This document shows positions 41,754 to 52,073 of a stretch of 64,000 nucleotides of DNA, in pieces. The stretch comes from Burkholderiales bacterium (lineage in GTDB: Bacteria > Pseudomonadota > Gammaproteobacteria > Burkholderiales > Burkholderiaceae_C), in the NCBI GenBank assembly GCA_016000265.1, contig JAECRL010000003.1, positions 124,001 through 188,000 of the forward strand, in the 5' to 3' direction. The notes under the pieces were generated by a model that was not told the DNA's origin, did no database searches, and worked only from the letters and a program-made list of their open reading frames with translations. Numbering within the stretch: the first letter of the stretch is position 1; each line of letters opens with the position of its first letter. Position numbers and translations under genes: made by a program.

Positions 41754-44651
41754 ATGACTGCCCCGGATCTTTCCCCCTCCCAGTCGGCCCCCGCCGACAG
41801 CCTGCCGACCCTCGTTCTGGTCGACGGCTCCAGCTACCTCTACCGCGCCTTTCACGCCATGCCCGACCTGCGCGGTCCGCAAGGCGAGGCCACCGGCGCC
41901 ATCCACGGCGTGGTGAACATGATGGGCTGGCTGCGTGACCACATCCACGCCGAACACGCCGTGTGCGTCTTCGACGCCAAAGGCCCCACCTTCCGCGACG
42001 AGTGGTACCCCGAGTACAAGGCCCATCGGCCTTCGATGCCGGACGACCTGCGCGCGCAGATCGAGCCCATCCACGAGGTCGTCAAGTTGCTGGGCTGGCC
42101 CGTGCTGGAGGTGCCCGGCATCGAAGCCGACGACGCCATCGGCACCCTGGCCCGCGTGGCCGCGGCCTCGGGCCACAAGGTGGTCATCTCCACCGGTGAC
42201 AAGGACCTGGCCCAACTGGTCAACCCGAGGGTGTCGCTCATCAACACCATGGCCAAGCCGCCCGAGGTGCTGGACACCGACGGGGTGCTGGCCAAGTTCG
42301 GCGTGCCGCCCGAGCTGATCATCGACTACCTGACCCTGATCGGCGACACGGTGGACAACGTGCCCGGCGTCGAGAAGGTCGGCCCCAAGACGGCGCTCAA
42401 GTGGCTGCAGGAGCACGGCACCCTGGCGGGCATCGTGGCCGCGGCCGACTCGTTCAAGGGCGTCACGGGCGAGAACCTGCGCAAGGCGCTGGACTGGTTG
42501 CCGCTGGGCCGCCGCCTCATCACGGTCAAGCTGGACTGCGACCTCACCGGCCACGTGCCCGAGTGGCCCTCGCTGGACGCGCTGGCCATGAAGGCGCCCG
42601 ACCTGCCGGGCCTGCTGGACTTCTACACGCGCTTCGGTTTCCGATCGGCGCGCGCCGAGGTCGAAAAGCTGCTGGGTGGGGGCAAGGCAGCCGCCCCATC
42701 TGCGGCCCAGCCCGCCTCCCGATCCAAGCTCAAGGCCAGGGCCGACGATGGCACGTCGGACCTGTTTGCCGAGGGCGCCGGCAGCGCCGACGCGGTGACG
42801 GCAGGCGACCCCGCATCCGACCCCGCGCCCGCGGCCCCCGGCATCGACACCCACTACGACACCATCCTCGACTGGCCGCACTTCGACGCCTGGCGCGCCC
42901 GCATCCACGCCGCGCCGCTGGTGGCCTTCGACACCGAGACCGATTCCCTGGAGCCCATGAAGGCCCGCATCGTGGGCCTGAGCTTTTCAGACAGGGTGGG
43001 CTCGGCCTGCTACATCCCGCTGCGCCACGAGGGCCCGGACGCGCCCGCTCAGCTGCCGCTCGACGAGGTGCTGGCCCGCCTCAAGCCCTGGCTGGAAGAC
43101 GCCAGCCGCGCCAAGGTCGGCCAGAACATCAAGTACGACACGCACGTGCTGGCCAACCACGGCATCCACATCCGCGGCTATGCGCACGACACCATGCTGC
43201 AAAGCTACGTGCTGGAGGCGCACCGCCCGCACAACCTGGGCAGCCTGGCGCTGCGCTTCACGGGCCGCAGTGGCCTGAGTTACGAGGACGTGGCGGGCAA
43301 GGGCGCCCAGCAGATCCCGTTTGCGCAGGTGGCCGTGCCGGTGGCCGCGCAGTACTCCAGCGAGGACAGCGACCTCACGCTCAACGTGCACCAGGCCTTG
43401 TGGCCCCAACTGGAGGCCGAGCCGGGGCTGCGCGACATCTACGAGCGCTTCGAGATGCCCACCTCGCGCGTGCTGCAGCGCATCGAGCGCAACGGCGTGC
43501 TGATCGACAGGTCCCTGCTGCAGCAGCAAAGCCACGAGCTGGGCCAGCGCATCATGCAGCTGGAGCAGGAAGCCTATGAGCTGGCCGGCCAGCCCTTCAA
43601 CCTGGGCTCGCCCAAGCAGCTCGGCGAGATCCTGTTCGTCAAGCAGGGCCTGCCTGTCGTCAAGAAGACCGCCACGGGCGCGCCCTCCACCAACGAAGAG
43701 GTGCTGGAGAAACTCGCCGAGGACTACCCGCTGCCCGCGCGCATCCTCGAATACCGCAGCATGGCCAAGCTCAAGTCCACCTACACGGACAAGCTGCCGC
43801 TGATGATCAACGCCGAGACGGGGCGCGTGCACACCAACTACGCGCAGGCCGTGGCGGTGACGGGGCGGCTCTCCAGCAACGACCCGAACCTGCAGAACAT
43901 CCCCGTGCGCACGGCCGAGGGGCGTCGCATCCGCGAGGCCTTCATCGCCCCGCCCGGTCACGCCATCGTCAGCGCCGACTACTCGCAAATCGAGCTGCGC
44001 ATCATGGCCCACATCTCGCAAGACGAGAACCTGCTGCGTGCCTTTGCCGAAGGCGTCGACGTGCACAAGGCCACCGCCAGCGAGGTTTTCGGGGTGCCGG
44101 TCGACGAGGTCTCCAGCGAGCAGCGTCGCTATGCCAAGGTCATCAACTTCGGCCTGATCTACGGCATGAGTGCGCACGGCCTGGCCAAGAACCTGGGCAT
44201 CGAGCGCTCGGCCGCGTCGTCGTACATCGAGCGCTATTTCCACCGCTTCGCCGGGGTCAAGCGCTACATGGATGACACCCGCGAGCAGGCCAAGGCCCAG
44301 GGCTACGTGGAAACCGCGTTCGGCCGGCGCCTGTGGCTGCCCGAGATCAACAGCCCCAACGGCCCCAGCCGCGCCGGTGCGGAGCGGGCCGCCATCAACG
44401 CGCCCATGCAGGGCACGGCCGCCGACCTCATCAAGCTGGCCATGGTGGCCGTGCAGGACACGCTGGACGCCGAGGGCCGCGCCGCCAAGATCATCATGCA
44501 GGTGCACGACGAGCTGGTGCTGGAGGTGCCCGAGGCCGAGCTGGCCTGGGTCAAGGAGGCGGTGCCCCGCCTGATGGCCGGGGTCGCGCAACTGCGCGTG
44601 CCGCTGGTGGCCGAGGTGGGCTCGGGGGCCAACTGGGAAGCGGCGCACTGA
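41754..44651 (+). CDS. polA: DNA polymerase I
   Basis: 965 residues with all three activities. The 5'-nuclease domain spans about 20-300 (LVDGSSYLYRAFHA, then GDKDLAQLV). The 3'-5' exonuclease has its acidic residues, Asp393 and Glu395 in VAFDTETDSLE, so proofreading should be intact. The polymerase has motif A DYSQIELRIMAH with Asp742, motif B RRYAKVINFGLIYGMS and motif C QVHDELVLEV with Asp919. An Ala/Pro-rich linker at about 305-365 joins the first two domains. Fills gaps in repair and removes RNA primers. Its stop lies near a small tandem repeat shared with the convergent chemoreceptor gene. Confidence 0.97.
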   Translation: MTAPDLSPSQSAPADSLPTLVLVDGSSYLYRAFHAMPDLRGPQGEATGAIHGVVNMMGWLRDHIHAEHAVCVFDAKGPTFRDEWYPEYKAHRPSMPDDLRAQIEPIHEVVKLLGWPVLEVPGIEADDAIGTLARVAAASGHKVVISTGDKDLAQLVNPRVSLINTMAKPPEVLDTDGVLAKFGVPPELIIDYLTLIGDTVDNVPGVEKVGPKTALKWLQEHGTLAGIVAAADSFKGVTGENLRKALDWLPLGRRLITVKLDCDLTGHVPEWPSLDALAMKAPDLPGLLDFYTRFGFRSARAEVEKLLGGGKAAAPSAAQPASRSKLKARADDGTSDLFAEGAGSADAVTAGDPASDPAPAAPGIDTHYDTILDWPHFDAWRARIHAAPLVAFDTETDSLEPMKARIVGLSFSDRVGSACYIPLRHEGPDAPAQLPLDEVLARLKPWLEDASRAKVGQNIKYDTHVLANHGIHIRGYAHDTMLQSYVLEAHRPHNLGSLALRFTGRSGLSYEDVAGKGAQQIPFAQVAVPVAAQYSSEDSDLTLNVHQALWPQLEAEPGLRDIYERFEMPTSRVLQRIERNGVLIDRSLLQQQSHELGQRIMQLEQEAYELAGQPFNLGSPKQLGEILFVKQGLPVVKKTATGAPSTNEEVLEKLAEDYPLPARILEYRSMAKLKSTYTDKLPLMINAETGRVHTNYAQAVAVTGRLSSNDPNLQNIPVRTAEGRRIREAFIAPPGHAIVSADYSQIELRIMAHISQDENLLRAFAEGVDVHKATASEVFGVPVDEVSSEQRRYAKVINFGLIYGMSAHGLAKNLGIERSAASSYIERYFHRFAGVKRYMDDTREQAKAQGYVETAFGRRLWLPEINSPNGPSRAGAERAAINAPMQGTAADLIKLAMVAVQDTLDAEGRAAKIIMQVHDELVLEVPEAELAWVKEAVPRLMAGVAQLRVPLVAEVGSGANWEAAH

Positions 44652-44661
44652 GCGACCGCCC

Positions 44662-44703
44662 GGCCGGGCTCACCAGGCCGGGCTCACGAAGCTGGGCTCA
44701 GAA
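44662..44703. repeat. 14-base tandem repeat, three units
   Basis: GGCCGGGCTCACCA is followed by GGCCGGGCTCACGA and by the decayed AGCTGGGCTCAGAA. The array fills the space between the polA and chemoreceptor stops, and the third unit contains the chemoreceptor stop codon and last Phe codon. No hairpin-plus-T terminator is evident. Confidence 0.75.
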
Positions 44704-46560
44704 GCTCTGCCAGTCGTCGCCCTCGACCGCGTTGGCGGCTTCTGTTGAGGGGCTTTCCGCCTGGGTGGGTGCGGCCGGCTTGGCCGGGGCGGCAATCGCC
44801 CGGGGGGGCTCGGGCATGGCATGGGTCAGTGCCAAAGGCTTGGCATGGGGCTTTGCAAAGGGCTTGACGAGCGACTTGGCGTGCGGGCTGGTCGCGGGCG
44901 GTGTCGAGGGCAAGAGCTTGCTCACGCCGACGGGTTTGCGGCCCTGATGGGCATGGCTGCGGTGAGCGCTGCCGTGTGTCGCGGCCTCCGCGGCCGCAGC
45001 GGCATCTGAGGACACCTTGAACACCGCCACGGCGTTGACCAATTGCTGAGCCTGCAGCTTGAGGCTCTCTGCGGCGGCGGCGCTCTCTTCGACCAGGGCG
45101 GCGTTTTGTTGCGTCACCTGGTCCATCTGCGAGACGGCCTGGCCGACCTGGCCGATGCCGGAGCTTTGCTGCACGCTGGCTGCGCTGATCTCGGCGACGA
45201 TGTCGCTGACGCGTTGAACCGCACCGACGATCTCCTGCATGGTCTGCCCGGCTTCGTCCACCAGGGCGGTGCCCAGGCTGACCCGCTCGACGCTGTCGGT
45301 GATCAGGGACTTGATCTCCTTGGCGGCGTTGGCGCTGCGCTGGGCCAGCGTGCGCACCTCGCCGGCCACCACGGCGAAGCCGCGCCCCTGCTCTCCGGCG
45401 CGGGCCGCTTCCACCGCGGCGTTCAGGGCCAGGATGTTGGTCTGAAACGCGATGCCGTCGATCACCGAGATGATGTCGGAGATCTTGCGCGACGCGTCGT
45501 TGATGCCTTTCATGGTGTCCACCACCCGGGTCACCACGTTGCCGCCCTTGATGGCCACCGTCGAGGCGCCGATGGCGAGCTGGCTGGCCTGTCGGGCGCT
45601 GTCGGAGTTGTTGTTGACCGTGGTGGAAAGCTGCTCCATGGTGGCGGCGGTTTGTTGCAGTGCGCTGGCTTGCTCTTCCGTGCGTTGGCTCAGGTCGGCG
45701 TTGCCCGAGGAAATCTGCGAGGAGCCGGTGGCGATGGAGTCCGATCCGTTGCGAACCTGGCTGACGATGGTCACCAGGCTGTCGTTCATGCGCTTGAGCG
45801 CCATCAGCAACTGCCCGGTCTCGTCGGTTCGGTCGGTGTGGACGTCCGAGGTCAGGTCGCCCGCGGCCACCGTCTCGGCCACCTCCACGGCGCGCGCAAT
45901 CGGGCGGGTGATGGAGCGTGTGATGACCAGCGCCAGGCCGCTGCCGATGGCGATGGCCGCCAGCACCAACCCGATCACGGCGATGCGTGTCTGCTCGAAA
46001 GAGGCCTGCGAGCGCGCGTAAGCGGCTTCGGTGCCCTTGTTCTGGAAGGCGATGTCAGCCAGGAGTTTTTGCAGCAGGGTGTTGAAGGCCTGGTGCGACT
46101 CGCCGTTGTAAATCGCTTTGGTGGCCTCCAGCTTGTCTGCGCCACCCCGGGAGGACGCCAGCACCTTGTCGACCGCGGCGAAGTAGCTTGCCTGGGCCTG
46201 CTCGACCGCGGCGGCGATCTGCCGTTCCTCATCGCCGCTCACGGTGGACGAGTAGGCCTTCCAGGCCGTTTGCGCGACGACCTTGGTGTCCTGGATCTGC
46301 TTTTCTTCCTTGGCCCAGGCTTCGTCCGTTGAGGCCATGGTGTGCAGGGCTTCGGTGCGTCGGATGCCGTTGAGTGCGCCGCGGTAGTCACCCAGTGCAC
46401 GCAAGGCGGGGAACCAGTTGGTGGCCAGCTCGGCGGTGGCATCGTTGACGTGGCCGATGCGGTTGACGGAGAACACGCCCACCGCCAAGGTCAATGCGAG
46501 AACGAAAGCGAAGCTCAGCGCCAGGCGCTGTCCGATCTTGAGGCGCGTCAGGATGTTCAC
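44698..46560 (-). CDS. Methyl-accepting chemotaxis protein
   Basis: 620 residues. GTG start at 46560 with GGAGAG upstream. Helix 1 at about 12-32, a periplasmic four-helix-bundle sensor (about 33-190; [21 protein letters not shown]), helix 2 at about 192-213, HAMP to about 265, then the signalling domain with the hairpin tip [21 protein letters not shown] and [12 protein letters not shown]. Methylation-region helices flank it. After a Pro/Ala/His/Lys-rich linker the protein ends DDWQSF, like the terminal peptides that tether CheR or CheB. The ligand is not predictable. No che genes are adjacent, though a probable flhB begins at 63951. Confidence 0.94.
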   Translation of the reverse strand: MNILTRLKIGQRLALSFAFVLALTLAVGVFSVNRIGHVNDATAELATNWFPALRALGDYRGALNGIRRTEALHTMASTDEAWAKEEKQIQDTKVVAQTAWKAYSSTVSGDEERQIAAAVEQAQASYFAAVDKVLASSRGGADKLEATKAIYNGESHQAFNTLLQKLLADIAFQNKGTEAAYARSQASFEQTRIAVIGLVLAAIAIGSGLALVITRSITRPIARAVEVAETVAAGDLTSDVHTDRTDETGQLLMALKRMNDSLVTIVSQVRNGSDSIATGSSQISSGNADLSQRTEEQASALQQTAATMEQLSTTVNNNSDSARQASQLAIGASTVAIKGGNVVTRVVDTMKGINDASRKISDIISVIDGIAFQTNILALNAAVEAARAGEQGRGFAVVAGEVRTLAQRSANAAKEIKSLITDSVERVSLGTALVDEAGQTMQEIVGAVQRVSDIVAEISAASVQQSSGIGQVGQAVSQMDQVTQQNAALVEESAAAAESLKLQAQQLVNAVAVFKVSSDAAAAAEAATHGSAHRSHAHQGRKPVGVSKLLPSTPPATSPHAKSLVKPFAKPHAKPLALTHAMPEPPRAIAAPAKPAAPTQAESPSTEAANAVEGDDWQSF

Positions 46561-46735
46561 GGTGACTCTCCACGGTTGGGCAAGCGGATGGCGTCCCACC
46601 TGCGACAGGTTTCTCGGTGACGATTGTTCCGCCTGAGTCGATCGGCTGTCGGTCGATGTGAGCCCGAAAGGCGCCCCGTCTTTCGTGGATGGCGACTCGT
46701 GTGTGATGCGCACATGATCCGAACGAGTCACGGAA

Positions 46736-46753
46736 TTGTCATCATCCTGAGTG
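46736..46753 (+). promoter_or_regulatory. Weak candidate Pho box upstream of ppk1
   Basis: TTGTCAT, four bases, then CTGAGTG repeats the 7-4-7 layout of a Pho box. The first half matches CTGTCAT at six of seven positions and the second only in its first three bases. It lies 54 bases before ppk1. One good half-site is not enough to be confident. Confidence 0.22.
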
Positions 46754-46806
46754 GGTGTCTTCCATAGAATGAAGCCACCGGCGTTTTCTGCCGGAGCCTT
46801 GAGTGC

Positions 46807-48882
46807 ATGAAACACCCTGTTCTTCGTTCGGTTCCCGATCCCTCCCGCGTGAAGCTGCTGGCCCGCGAGCAGGCCATCCTCGAGTTCAACCGCCGCGTGC
46901 TGGCCCAGGCTCAGCGCGAGGACGTGCCCCTGCTTGAGCGCCTGCGCTACATCTGCATCGTTTCGTCCAACCTCGATGAGTTCTTCGAGGTGCGCTACGC
47001 CGACGTCATCGAGGCCTCGCGCACGCCGGGCACCGGCATCACGCCCGCCTACATCAACGAGGTCTCGCGCGAGTCGCACCGCCTCGTCGAGGATCAGTAC
47101 CAGGTCTTCAACGACGTGGTCACGCCCGCCTTGCACGAAGCCGGCATCGTCATCCTCAACCACGCCGACCGCAACGCCGACCAGCGCGAGTGGGTGGCCG
47201 ATTTCTTCCGCCGCCAGGTGCGCCCGCTGCTCGTGCCCATCGGGTTGGACCCGGCGCACCCCTTTCCGCAGGTCGCCAACAAGACCTTGAACTTCATCGT
47301 GCGCTTAGGGGGCATGGATGCCTTCGGCCGCGACAACGACATCGCCATCGTGCGGATCCCCCGCGTGCTGCCGCGTGTCATCGCCATCCCGCCAGCGCTG
47401 ATGGAGGCCGGGCAGCAGGGCTTCGTGCTCCTGTCCAGCGTCATCCGCGCCCACCTCGATGAGCTGTTCCCGGGCCGCGAGATCAAGGCCTTCTCCCAGT
47501 TTCGCCTCACGCGCGACTCGGACATCGACGTCGACGAAGACGACGTGACCGACCTGCGCCAGGCCCTGCGCTCGAAGATGAGCACCCGCCAGTTCGGCCA
47601 GGCGGTGCGCCTGGAGGTGGTGCGCTCGTGCCCGCCCGACCTGGCGGACTTCCTGCTGGAGCAGTTCGGGCTGAGCCCGCAGGCGCTGTTCCAGGTCAAC
47701 GGGCCGGTCAATCTGGTGCGCCTGACGCAGCTCATCGACCAGGCCAACGCCGACCACCTGCGCTTCGTCCCCTGCGAGCCCGCCTGGCCGGCCGACCTGC
47801 CCGAGCAGGGCATCTTCGATCACCTGCGCCACCACGACTGCCTGCTGCACCACCCCTTCCAGAGCTTCGATGCGGTCGTGGGCTTCCTGCGCGAGGCGGT
47901 GCACGACCCCGACGTGCTGGCCATCAAGCAGACCATCTACCGCACCGGCAGCGAGTCGGTGCTGATGGAACTCTTGCTGGAGGCCGTGCGCCGCGGCAAG
48001 GAGGTGCTGGCCGTGGTGGAGCTCAAGGCGCGCTTCGACGAAGAGGCCAACATCAACTGGGCCGAGCGCCTGGAGGCCCTGGGCGCCCAGGTGGTCTACG
48101 GCATCGTGGGCCTGAAAACCCACGCCAAGATGATGCTGGTCACGCGCCGCGAGGGCAGCCGCCTGCGCCGCTACGCCCACCTCTCGACGGGCAACTACAA
48201 CCCGCGCACCTCGCGCCTCTACACCGACGTGGGCTACCTGACGAGCCAGCCGGACATGACGGCCGACGTCGACCGGGTGTTCCAGCAGCTCTCCAGCCTG
48301 ACGCAGATGAAGTCCACGCGCTTGCTGCAGCTCGCGCCCTTCAGCCTGCACGACCACATGCAGCGCCTCATCCGCCGCTGCGCGGACGCGGCGCGCGCGG
48401 GCCGCTCGGCGCGCATCGTCGTCAAGTGCAACGCGCTGACGGATGAGCCCCTCGTCAACGCCCTGATCGACGCAGGGCAGGCGGGGGTCGACATCGACCT
48501 CATCATCCGCGGCGCCTGCATCCTGCCGCCGGGCCTGGCGGGCGTGACCGATCGCATCCGCGTGCGCTCGGTGGTCGGGCGCATGCTGGAGCACACCCGC
48601 GTGCTGTACTTCCGCTGGGGGTCGGCCGACTACGAAGAGGCCCTCTACCTCTCCAGCGCCGACTGGATGAACCGCAACATGACGCGCCGCATCGAGGCGG
48701 CCTGGCCGGTTCGCGACCCCGAGCTGCGCCAGCGCGTCATCGACGAGTGCCTGGTGCCTTACCTGCTGGACGAGCGCGATGCGTGGCGCCAGCTCAGCGA
48801 CGGCCGCTACGAGCGCATCAACGAGCCCGGCGGGCGCAGCGCGCAGCGGGCCCTCATGGCGCGCTACCAGAGCGAGGGCTGA
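46807..48882 (+). CDS. ppk1: Polyphosphate kinase 1
   Basis: 691 residues. Makes inorganic polyphosphate from ATP, reversibly. Family motifs: [20 protein letters not shown] at the start, then [40 protein letters not shown] with the phosphorylated His439, HLSTGNYNP, and [10 protein letters not shown] with a second conserved His596. Membrane-associated in other bacteria. A SixA-like phosphatase gene follows 4 bases after the stop. The upstream 246 bases are shared with the divergent chemoreceptor. Confidence 0.97.
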   Translation: MKHPVLRSVPDPSRVKLLAREQAILEFNRRVLAQAQREDVPLLERLRYICIVSSNLDEFFEVRYADVIEASRTPGTGITPAYINEVSRESHRLVEDQYQVFNDVVTPALHEAGIVILNHADRNADQREWVADFFRRQVRPLLVPIGLDPAHPFPQVANKTLNFIVRLGGMDAFGRDNDIAIVRIPRVLPRVIAIPPALMEAGQQGFVLLSSVIRAHLDELFPGREIKAFSQFRLTRDSDIDVDEDDVTDLRQALRSKMSTRQFGQAVRLEVVRSCPPDLADFLLEQFGLSPQALFQVNGPVNLVRLTQLIDQANADHLRFVPCEPAWPADLPEQGIFDHLRHHDCLLHHPFQSFDAVVGFLREAVHDPDVLAIKQTIYRTGSESVLMELLLEAVRRGKEVLAVVELKARFDEEANINWAERLEALGAQVVYGIVGLKTHAKMMLVTRREGSRLRRYAHLSTGNYNPRTSRLYTDVGYLTSQPDMTADVDRVFQQLSSLTQMKSTRLLQLAPFSLHDHMQRLIRRCADAARAGRSARIVVKCNALTDEPLVNALIDAGQAGVDIDLIIRGACILPPGLAGVTDRIRVRSVVGRMLEHTRVLYFRWGSADYEEALYLSSADWMNRNMTRRIEAAWPVRDPELRQRVIDECLVPYLLDERDAWRQLSDGRYERINEPGGRSAQRALMARYQSEG

Positions 48883-48886
48883 GCCC

Positions 48887-49375
48887 GTGGACCTCATCCT
48901 CTGGCGCCACGCGCAGGCCGTGATGCTGACGGATGAGGCGGGCGAGCCCCTGCCGTTCGAACTCGAGCGCGACCTGCCCCGCGTGCTCACGCCCAAGGGC
49001 GAGCGCCAGGCCGCCCGCATGGCCGAGTGGCTCAACCAGCGCCTGCCCGCCAGCACGCGCGTGCTGGTCAGCCCCGCGCGGCGCACGCAGCAGACCGCGC
49101 TGGCGCTGGGTCGGCGCAGCCGCACCCTCGACGCGCTCAACCCGCTGGCCAGCGTGGACGACCTCCTGCAGGCCGCGCGCTGGCCCGACTCGCGCGACCC
49201 GGTGCTCATCGTCGGGCACCAGCCCACGCTGGGCCTGCTGGCGTCGCGTTTGCTGACCGGGCAGGAGCAGCCCTGGTCGGTGCGCAAGGGTGCGGTGTGG
49301 TGGTTGCGCTCGCGCGAGCGCGATGGCGACGACCAGGTCGTGCTCCACGCCATCGTGCCGCCCGAGCTGGCCTGA
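48887..49375 (+). CDS. Histidine phosphatase family protein (SixA-like)
   Basis: 162 residues from the GTG at 48887. The phosphohistidine motif is LWRHAQA (His8 region), with SPARRTQQTA and the second catalytic histidine in VLIVGHQPTLG. Short, single-domain members like this resemble SixA, which dephosphorylates histidine-containing phosphotransfer proteins. The 4-base gap after ppk1 means co-transcription, so it might instead act in polyphosphate or phosphate metabolism. Substrate not predictable. Confidence 0.88.
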   Translation: MDLILWRHAQAVMLTDEAGEPLPFELERDLPRVLTPKGERQAARMAEWLNQRLPASTRVLVSPARRTQQTALALGRRSRTLDALNPLASVDDLLQAARWPDSRDPVLIVGHQPTLGLLASRLLTGQEQPWSVRKGAVWWLRSRERDGDDQVVLHAIVPPELA

Positions 49376-49412
49376 TCTGCGGGCCTGATCTTGCGGGGAT
49401 AATCACCCCGTC

Positions 49413-49922
49413 ATGTCCACACCCGACCCCACCCTGTCCGACACACCCGCGGCGCAGCGCAGCCACCATCGGCACGCCGTGCGCATCTACTGGGAAGACA
49501 CCGACGCTGGCGGCATCGTGTTCTACGGCAACTACCTGAAGTTCATGGAGCGCGCCCGCACCGAGTGGTTGCGCGCGCTCGGCTTCGACCAGGAGGGCAT
49601 GCGCCGCTCGGGTGAGGGCATGTTCGTGGTCGCCGAGACGCAGCTGCGCTACCTGCGCCCCGCGCGCCTTGACGACCTGCTGATGGTGACCGTGGCGGTC
49701 AACGAGGTGGGCCGCGCGTCGGTCGGCTTCACGCAGCAGGTCTGGCGCGGCGACGTGCTGCTGACCGAAGGCCGCATCCGCATCGGCTGGGTCACGCCCG
49801 TGGCGCCGCCACCGGGCGCCGCGCCCGACACCGAGCCGGTGCTCAAGCCCGGCCGCATCCCCCCTCGCATCCTGGCCTGCCTGCCCGAGCCCCTGGCCGA
49901 CGCAGGCGCCCCGCAAGACTGA
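49413..49922 (+). CDS. ybgC: Tol-Pal system-associated acyl-CoA thioesterase
   Basis: 169 residues, hot-dog fold. The active-site segment is WEDTDAGGIVFYGNYLKFMERARTEWL broken over residues 19-45, with the catalytic Asp in DTDAGG. Hydrolyses short-chain acyl-CoA or acyl-ACP thioesters. It starts the tol cluster, with tolQ 15 bases downstream. The C-terminal 35 residues are Pro-rich and variable. Confidence 0.94.
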   Translation: MSTPDPTLSDTPAAQRSHHRHAVRIYWEDTDAGGIVFYGNYLKFMERARTEWLRALGFDQEGMRRSGEGMFVVAETQLRYLRPARLDDLLMVTVAVNEVGRASVGFTQQVWRGDVLLTEGRIRIGWVTPVAPPPGAAPDTEPVLKPGRIPPRILACLPEPLADAGAPQD

Positions 49923-49937
49923 AGGAGATCCGCTTCC

Positions 49938-50660
49938 ATGAACCAAGACCTGTCCATCTTCAACCTGGTGCTCGAAGCCAGCGTGGTCGTGCAGCTCGTG
50001 ATGGCCATCTTGCTGGGCGTCTCGCTGGCCAGCTGGAGCGTCATCTTCGGCAAGAGCATCGGGCTCAAGCGCATCCGCCAGGACAACGACGCGTTCGATC
50101 AGGCCTTCTGGGCCGGGCGCACGTTGCAAGAGCTTTTCCAGGACGCCAGCCGCGAGGGGGGCCCGGCTTCTCCGCAGGAGCGCATCTTCGCCGCCGGCAT
50201 GCGCGAGTTCATGAAGCAGCGCGAGCGCCGCGTCACCGACGTGCCCACGCTGCTCGACGGTTCACGCCGCGCCATGCGCGCCAGCTACCAGCGCGAGATG
50301 GACGTCATCGAGTCCCGCCTGGACTTCCTGGGCTCGGTCGGCTCGGTCTCGCCTTACATCGGCCTGTTCGGCACGGTGTGGGGGATCATGCACGCCTTCA
50401 CCGGGCTGTCCAACGTGCAGCAGGTGTCGCTGGCCACGGTGGCGCCGGGCATCGCCGAGGCGCTGGTGGCCACGGCCATCGGCCTGTTCGCAGCGATCCC
50501 GGCGGTGCTGGCCTACAACCGCTTCGCGCGCGACATCGACCGCATCGCCATCCAGATGGAGTCCTTCATGGAGGAGTTCTCCAACATCCTGGCGCGCAAC
50601 GCCGCCCCGGTGGCCCCCGCGCCTCAGGCGGGCGTGTCCGGCACCGCACTGGGTCGCTGA
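49938..50660 (+). CDS. tolQ: Tol-Pal system proton channel subunit TolQ
   Basis: 240 residues. Three membrane helices (about 15-35, 140-160, 175-197); the pore helices contain GSVSPYIGLFGTVWGIM and GIAEALVATAIGLFAAIPAV. Works with TolR to energise TolA in outer-membrane constriction during division. AAGGAG precedes the ATG. Distinct from ExbB and from the DUF802 channel in this window. Confidence 0.96.
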   Translation: MNQDLSIFNLVLEASVVVQLVMAILLGVSLASWSVIFGKSIGLKRIRQDNDAFDQAFWAGRTLQELFQDASREGGPASPQERIFAAGMREFMKQRERRVTDVPTLLDGSRRAMRASYQREMDVIESRLDFLGSVGSVSPYIGLFGTVWGIMHAFTGLSNVQQVSLATVAPGIAEALVATAIGLFAAIPAVLAYNRFARDIDRIAIQMESFMEEFSNILARNAAPVAPAPQAGVSGTALGR

Positions 50661-50663
50661 GCC

Positions 50664-51107
50664 ATGGCCGAGCTCAACGCACGGGGCGGGCGGCGAGGGC
50701 GCCGCACCCGCAACGAGATCAACATGGTGCCCTTCATCGACGTGATGCTGGTGCTGCTGATCATCTTCATGGTGAGCGCGCCGCTGCTGCCCAGTGGCGT
50801 GGTGGACCTGCCCAGCATGGGCAAGGCCCGCCAGGCGCCCGAGAAGGTGGTGGAGGTGGTGCTCGACGACGACGAGCAGGTGCGCGTGCGCGTCAACCGC
50901 GGCGAGTGGACCCGCCTGTCCGTGCACGCCATGGCGGCCCACGTCAAGTCGGTCCAGGACGAGGCCGAGGGCGGCGCCACGGCGGCGCCCGTCATCATCA
51001 GCGCGCGCAAGGACATCCGCTACGAGTCGGTGGTGCAGGTCATGGACCTGCTGCAGCGCGGTGGCGTGCAGCGCGTGGGCCTGTCGGTTCGCACGAATGG
51101 GGGCTGA
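50664..51107 (+). CDS. tolR: Tol-Pal system protein TolR
   Basis: 147 residues, one membrane helix at about 21-43. NMVPFIDVMLVLLIIFMV contains Asp26, the essential protonatable residue. The periplasmic domain includes APVIISARKDIRYESVVQVMDLLQ. It starts 3 bases after tolQ. The N-terminus is basic (GGRRGRRTR), consistent with an inside orientation. Confidence 0.96.
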   Translation: MAELNARGGRRGRRTRNEINMVPFIDVMLVLLIIFMVSAPLLPSGVVDLPSMGKARQAPEKVVEVVLDDDEQVRVRVNRGEWTRLSVHAMAAHVKSVQDEAEGGATAAPVIISARKDIRYESVVQVMDLLQRGGVQRVGLSVRTNGG

Positions 51108-51110
51108 GCG

Positions 51111-52073
51111 GTGATCGCGGGATCGGGCCCCCACTGCGGCACCCCGGTCGACGACCTGGGGCCGATGCTCATCCAGGGGCAGCCGGGTTGGCGCCCGCGT
51201 GACGCCGACCGCTGGAAGCCCGGCCTCACGCTGGCCCTGGGCGCGCACCTGTTGCTGGCCGTGGGCCTGTCGCTGTCGGTGAGCTGGAAGCTGGCGCAAG
51301 ACGAGCCCGCGGTGGAGGCCGAGTTGTGGTCGGAGATCCCGCGGGGGGCGCCCCCTTCGGTGGCCCCACCGCCCCCGCCTCCGCCTGTGCCCGAGCCAAC
51401 CCCGCTGCCGAAGGTTCAACCGACCCCGCCGGCGGAGGTGGAGCCCCCGCCCGCGCCCAAGCCGGACATCGTCACCGAGCGCATCCCGCCCAAGAAGAAG
51501 CCCAAGCCCGAGCCCAAGCCCAAGCCAGAGCCCAAGAAGCCGGAACCCAAAAAACCGGAGCCGAAGCCCGAGCAGAAGAAGCCCGAGGACAAGAAGCGCA
51601 AGGAGCCCAAGGAGGTGTTCGATGCGACGCCGCCGAAGGTGACGAAGAAGCCCGAGAAAGCCGACAAGGCCGACAAGGACGCCGCCAAGGACGCCAAGCT
51701 CGCCGCCGAGCGGGAGGCCCTGCGCCGCGCCAACCTGAATCGGATGATGTCCGAGCTCGGGGGCCACGGCGGCAGCGGTGCACCGGGCGCCAACGCGGGG
51801 CCGAGCGCCGCGTATGGGGGGCGCATCAAGGCGCGCATCAAGCCCAACATCGTCTTCACCGACATCGTCAGCGGCAACCCGCTGGCCAAGGTGGAGGTGC
51901 GCTGTGCACCCGATGGTCGGATCATGGCGCGCAAGCTGGTGTCGTCCTCCGGGGTGGCCGCGTGGGACGAGGCCGTGCTGCGCGCGGTGGACCGCACCGA
52001 GGTGCTGCCCGCCGACGAGCAGGGCAAGGTGCCGCCTCTGTTGCTGCTGGAGTTCCGCCCGAACGATTTCTGA
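51111..52073 (+). CDS. tolA: Cell envelope integrity protein TolA
   Basis: 320 residues if started at the GTG at 51111; an ATG at 51165, nearer the helix, is also plausible. One N-terminal membrane helix (GLTLALGAHLLLAVGLSLSV), a Pro-rich stretch, a long Lys/Glu/Pro-rich rod (about 120-215) and a C-terminal domain (IKARIKPNIVFTDIVSG, then VEVRCAPDGRIMARKLVSSSG). TolA crosses the periplasm and binds Pal and TolB. Its rod is richer in Pro-Lys than the Ala-rich rod of enteric TolA. tolB and pal, which normally follow, are absent; the next gene is bufC on the other strand, ending at the neighbouring base. Confidence 0.93.
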   Translation: MIAGSGPHCGTPVDDLGPMLIQGQPGWRPRDADRWKPGLTLALGAHLLLAVGLSLSVSWKLAQDEPAVEAELWSEIPRGAPPSVAPPPPPPPVPEPTPLPKVQPTPPAEVEPPPAPKPDIVTERIPPKKKPKPEPKPKPEPKKPEPKKPEPKPEQKKPEDKKRKEPKEVFDATPPKVTKKPEKADKADKDAAKDAKLAAEREALRRANLNRMMSELGGHGGSGAPGANAGPSAAYGGRIKARIKPNIVFTDIVSGNPLAKVEVRCAPDGRIMARKLVSSSGVAAWDEAVLRAVDRTEVLPADEQGKVPPLLLLEFRPNDF

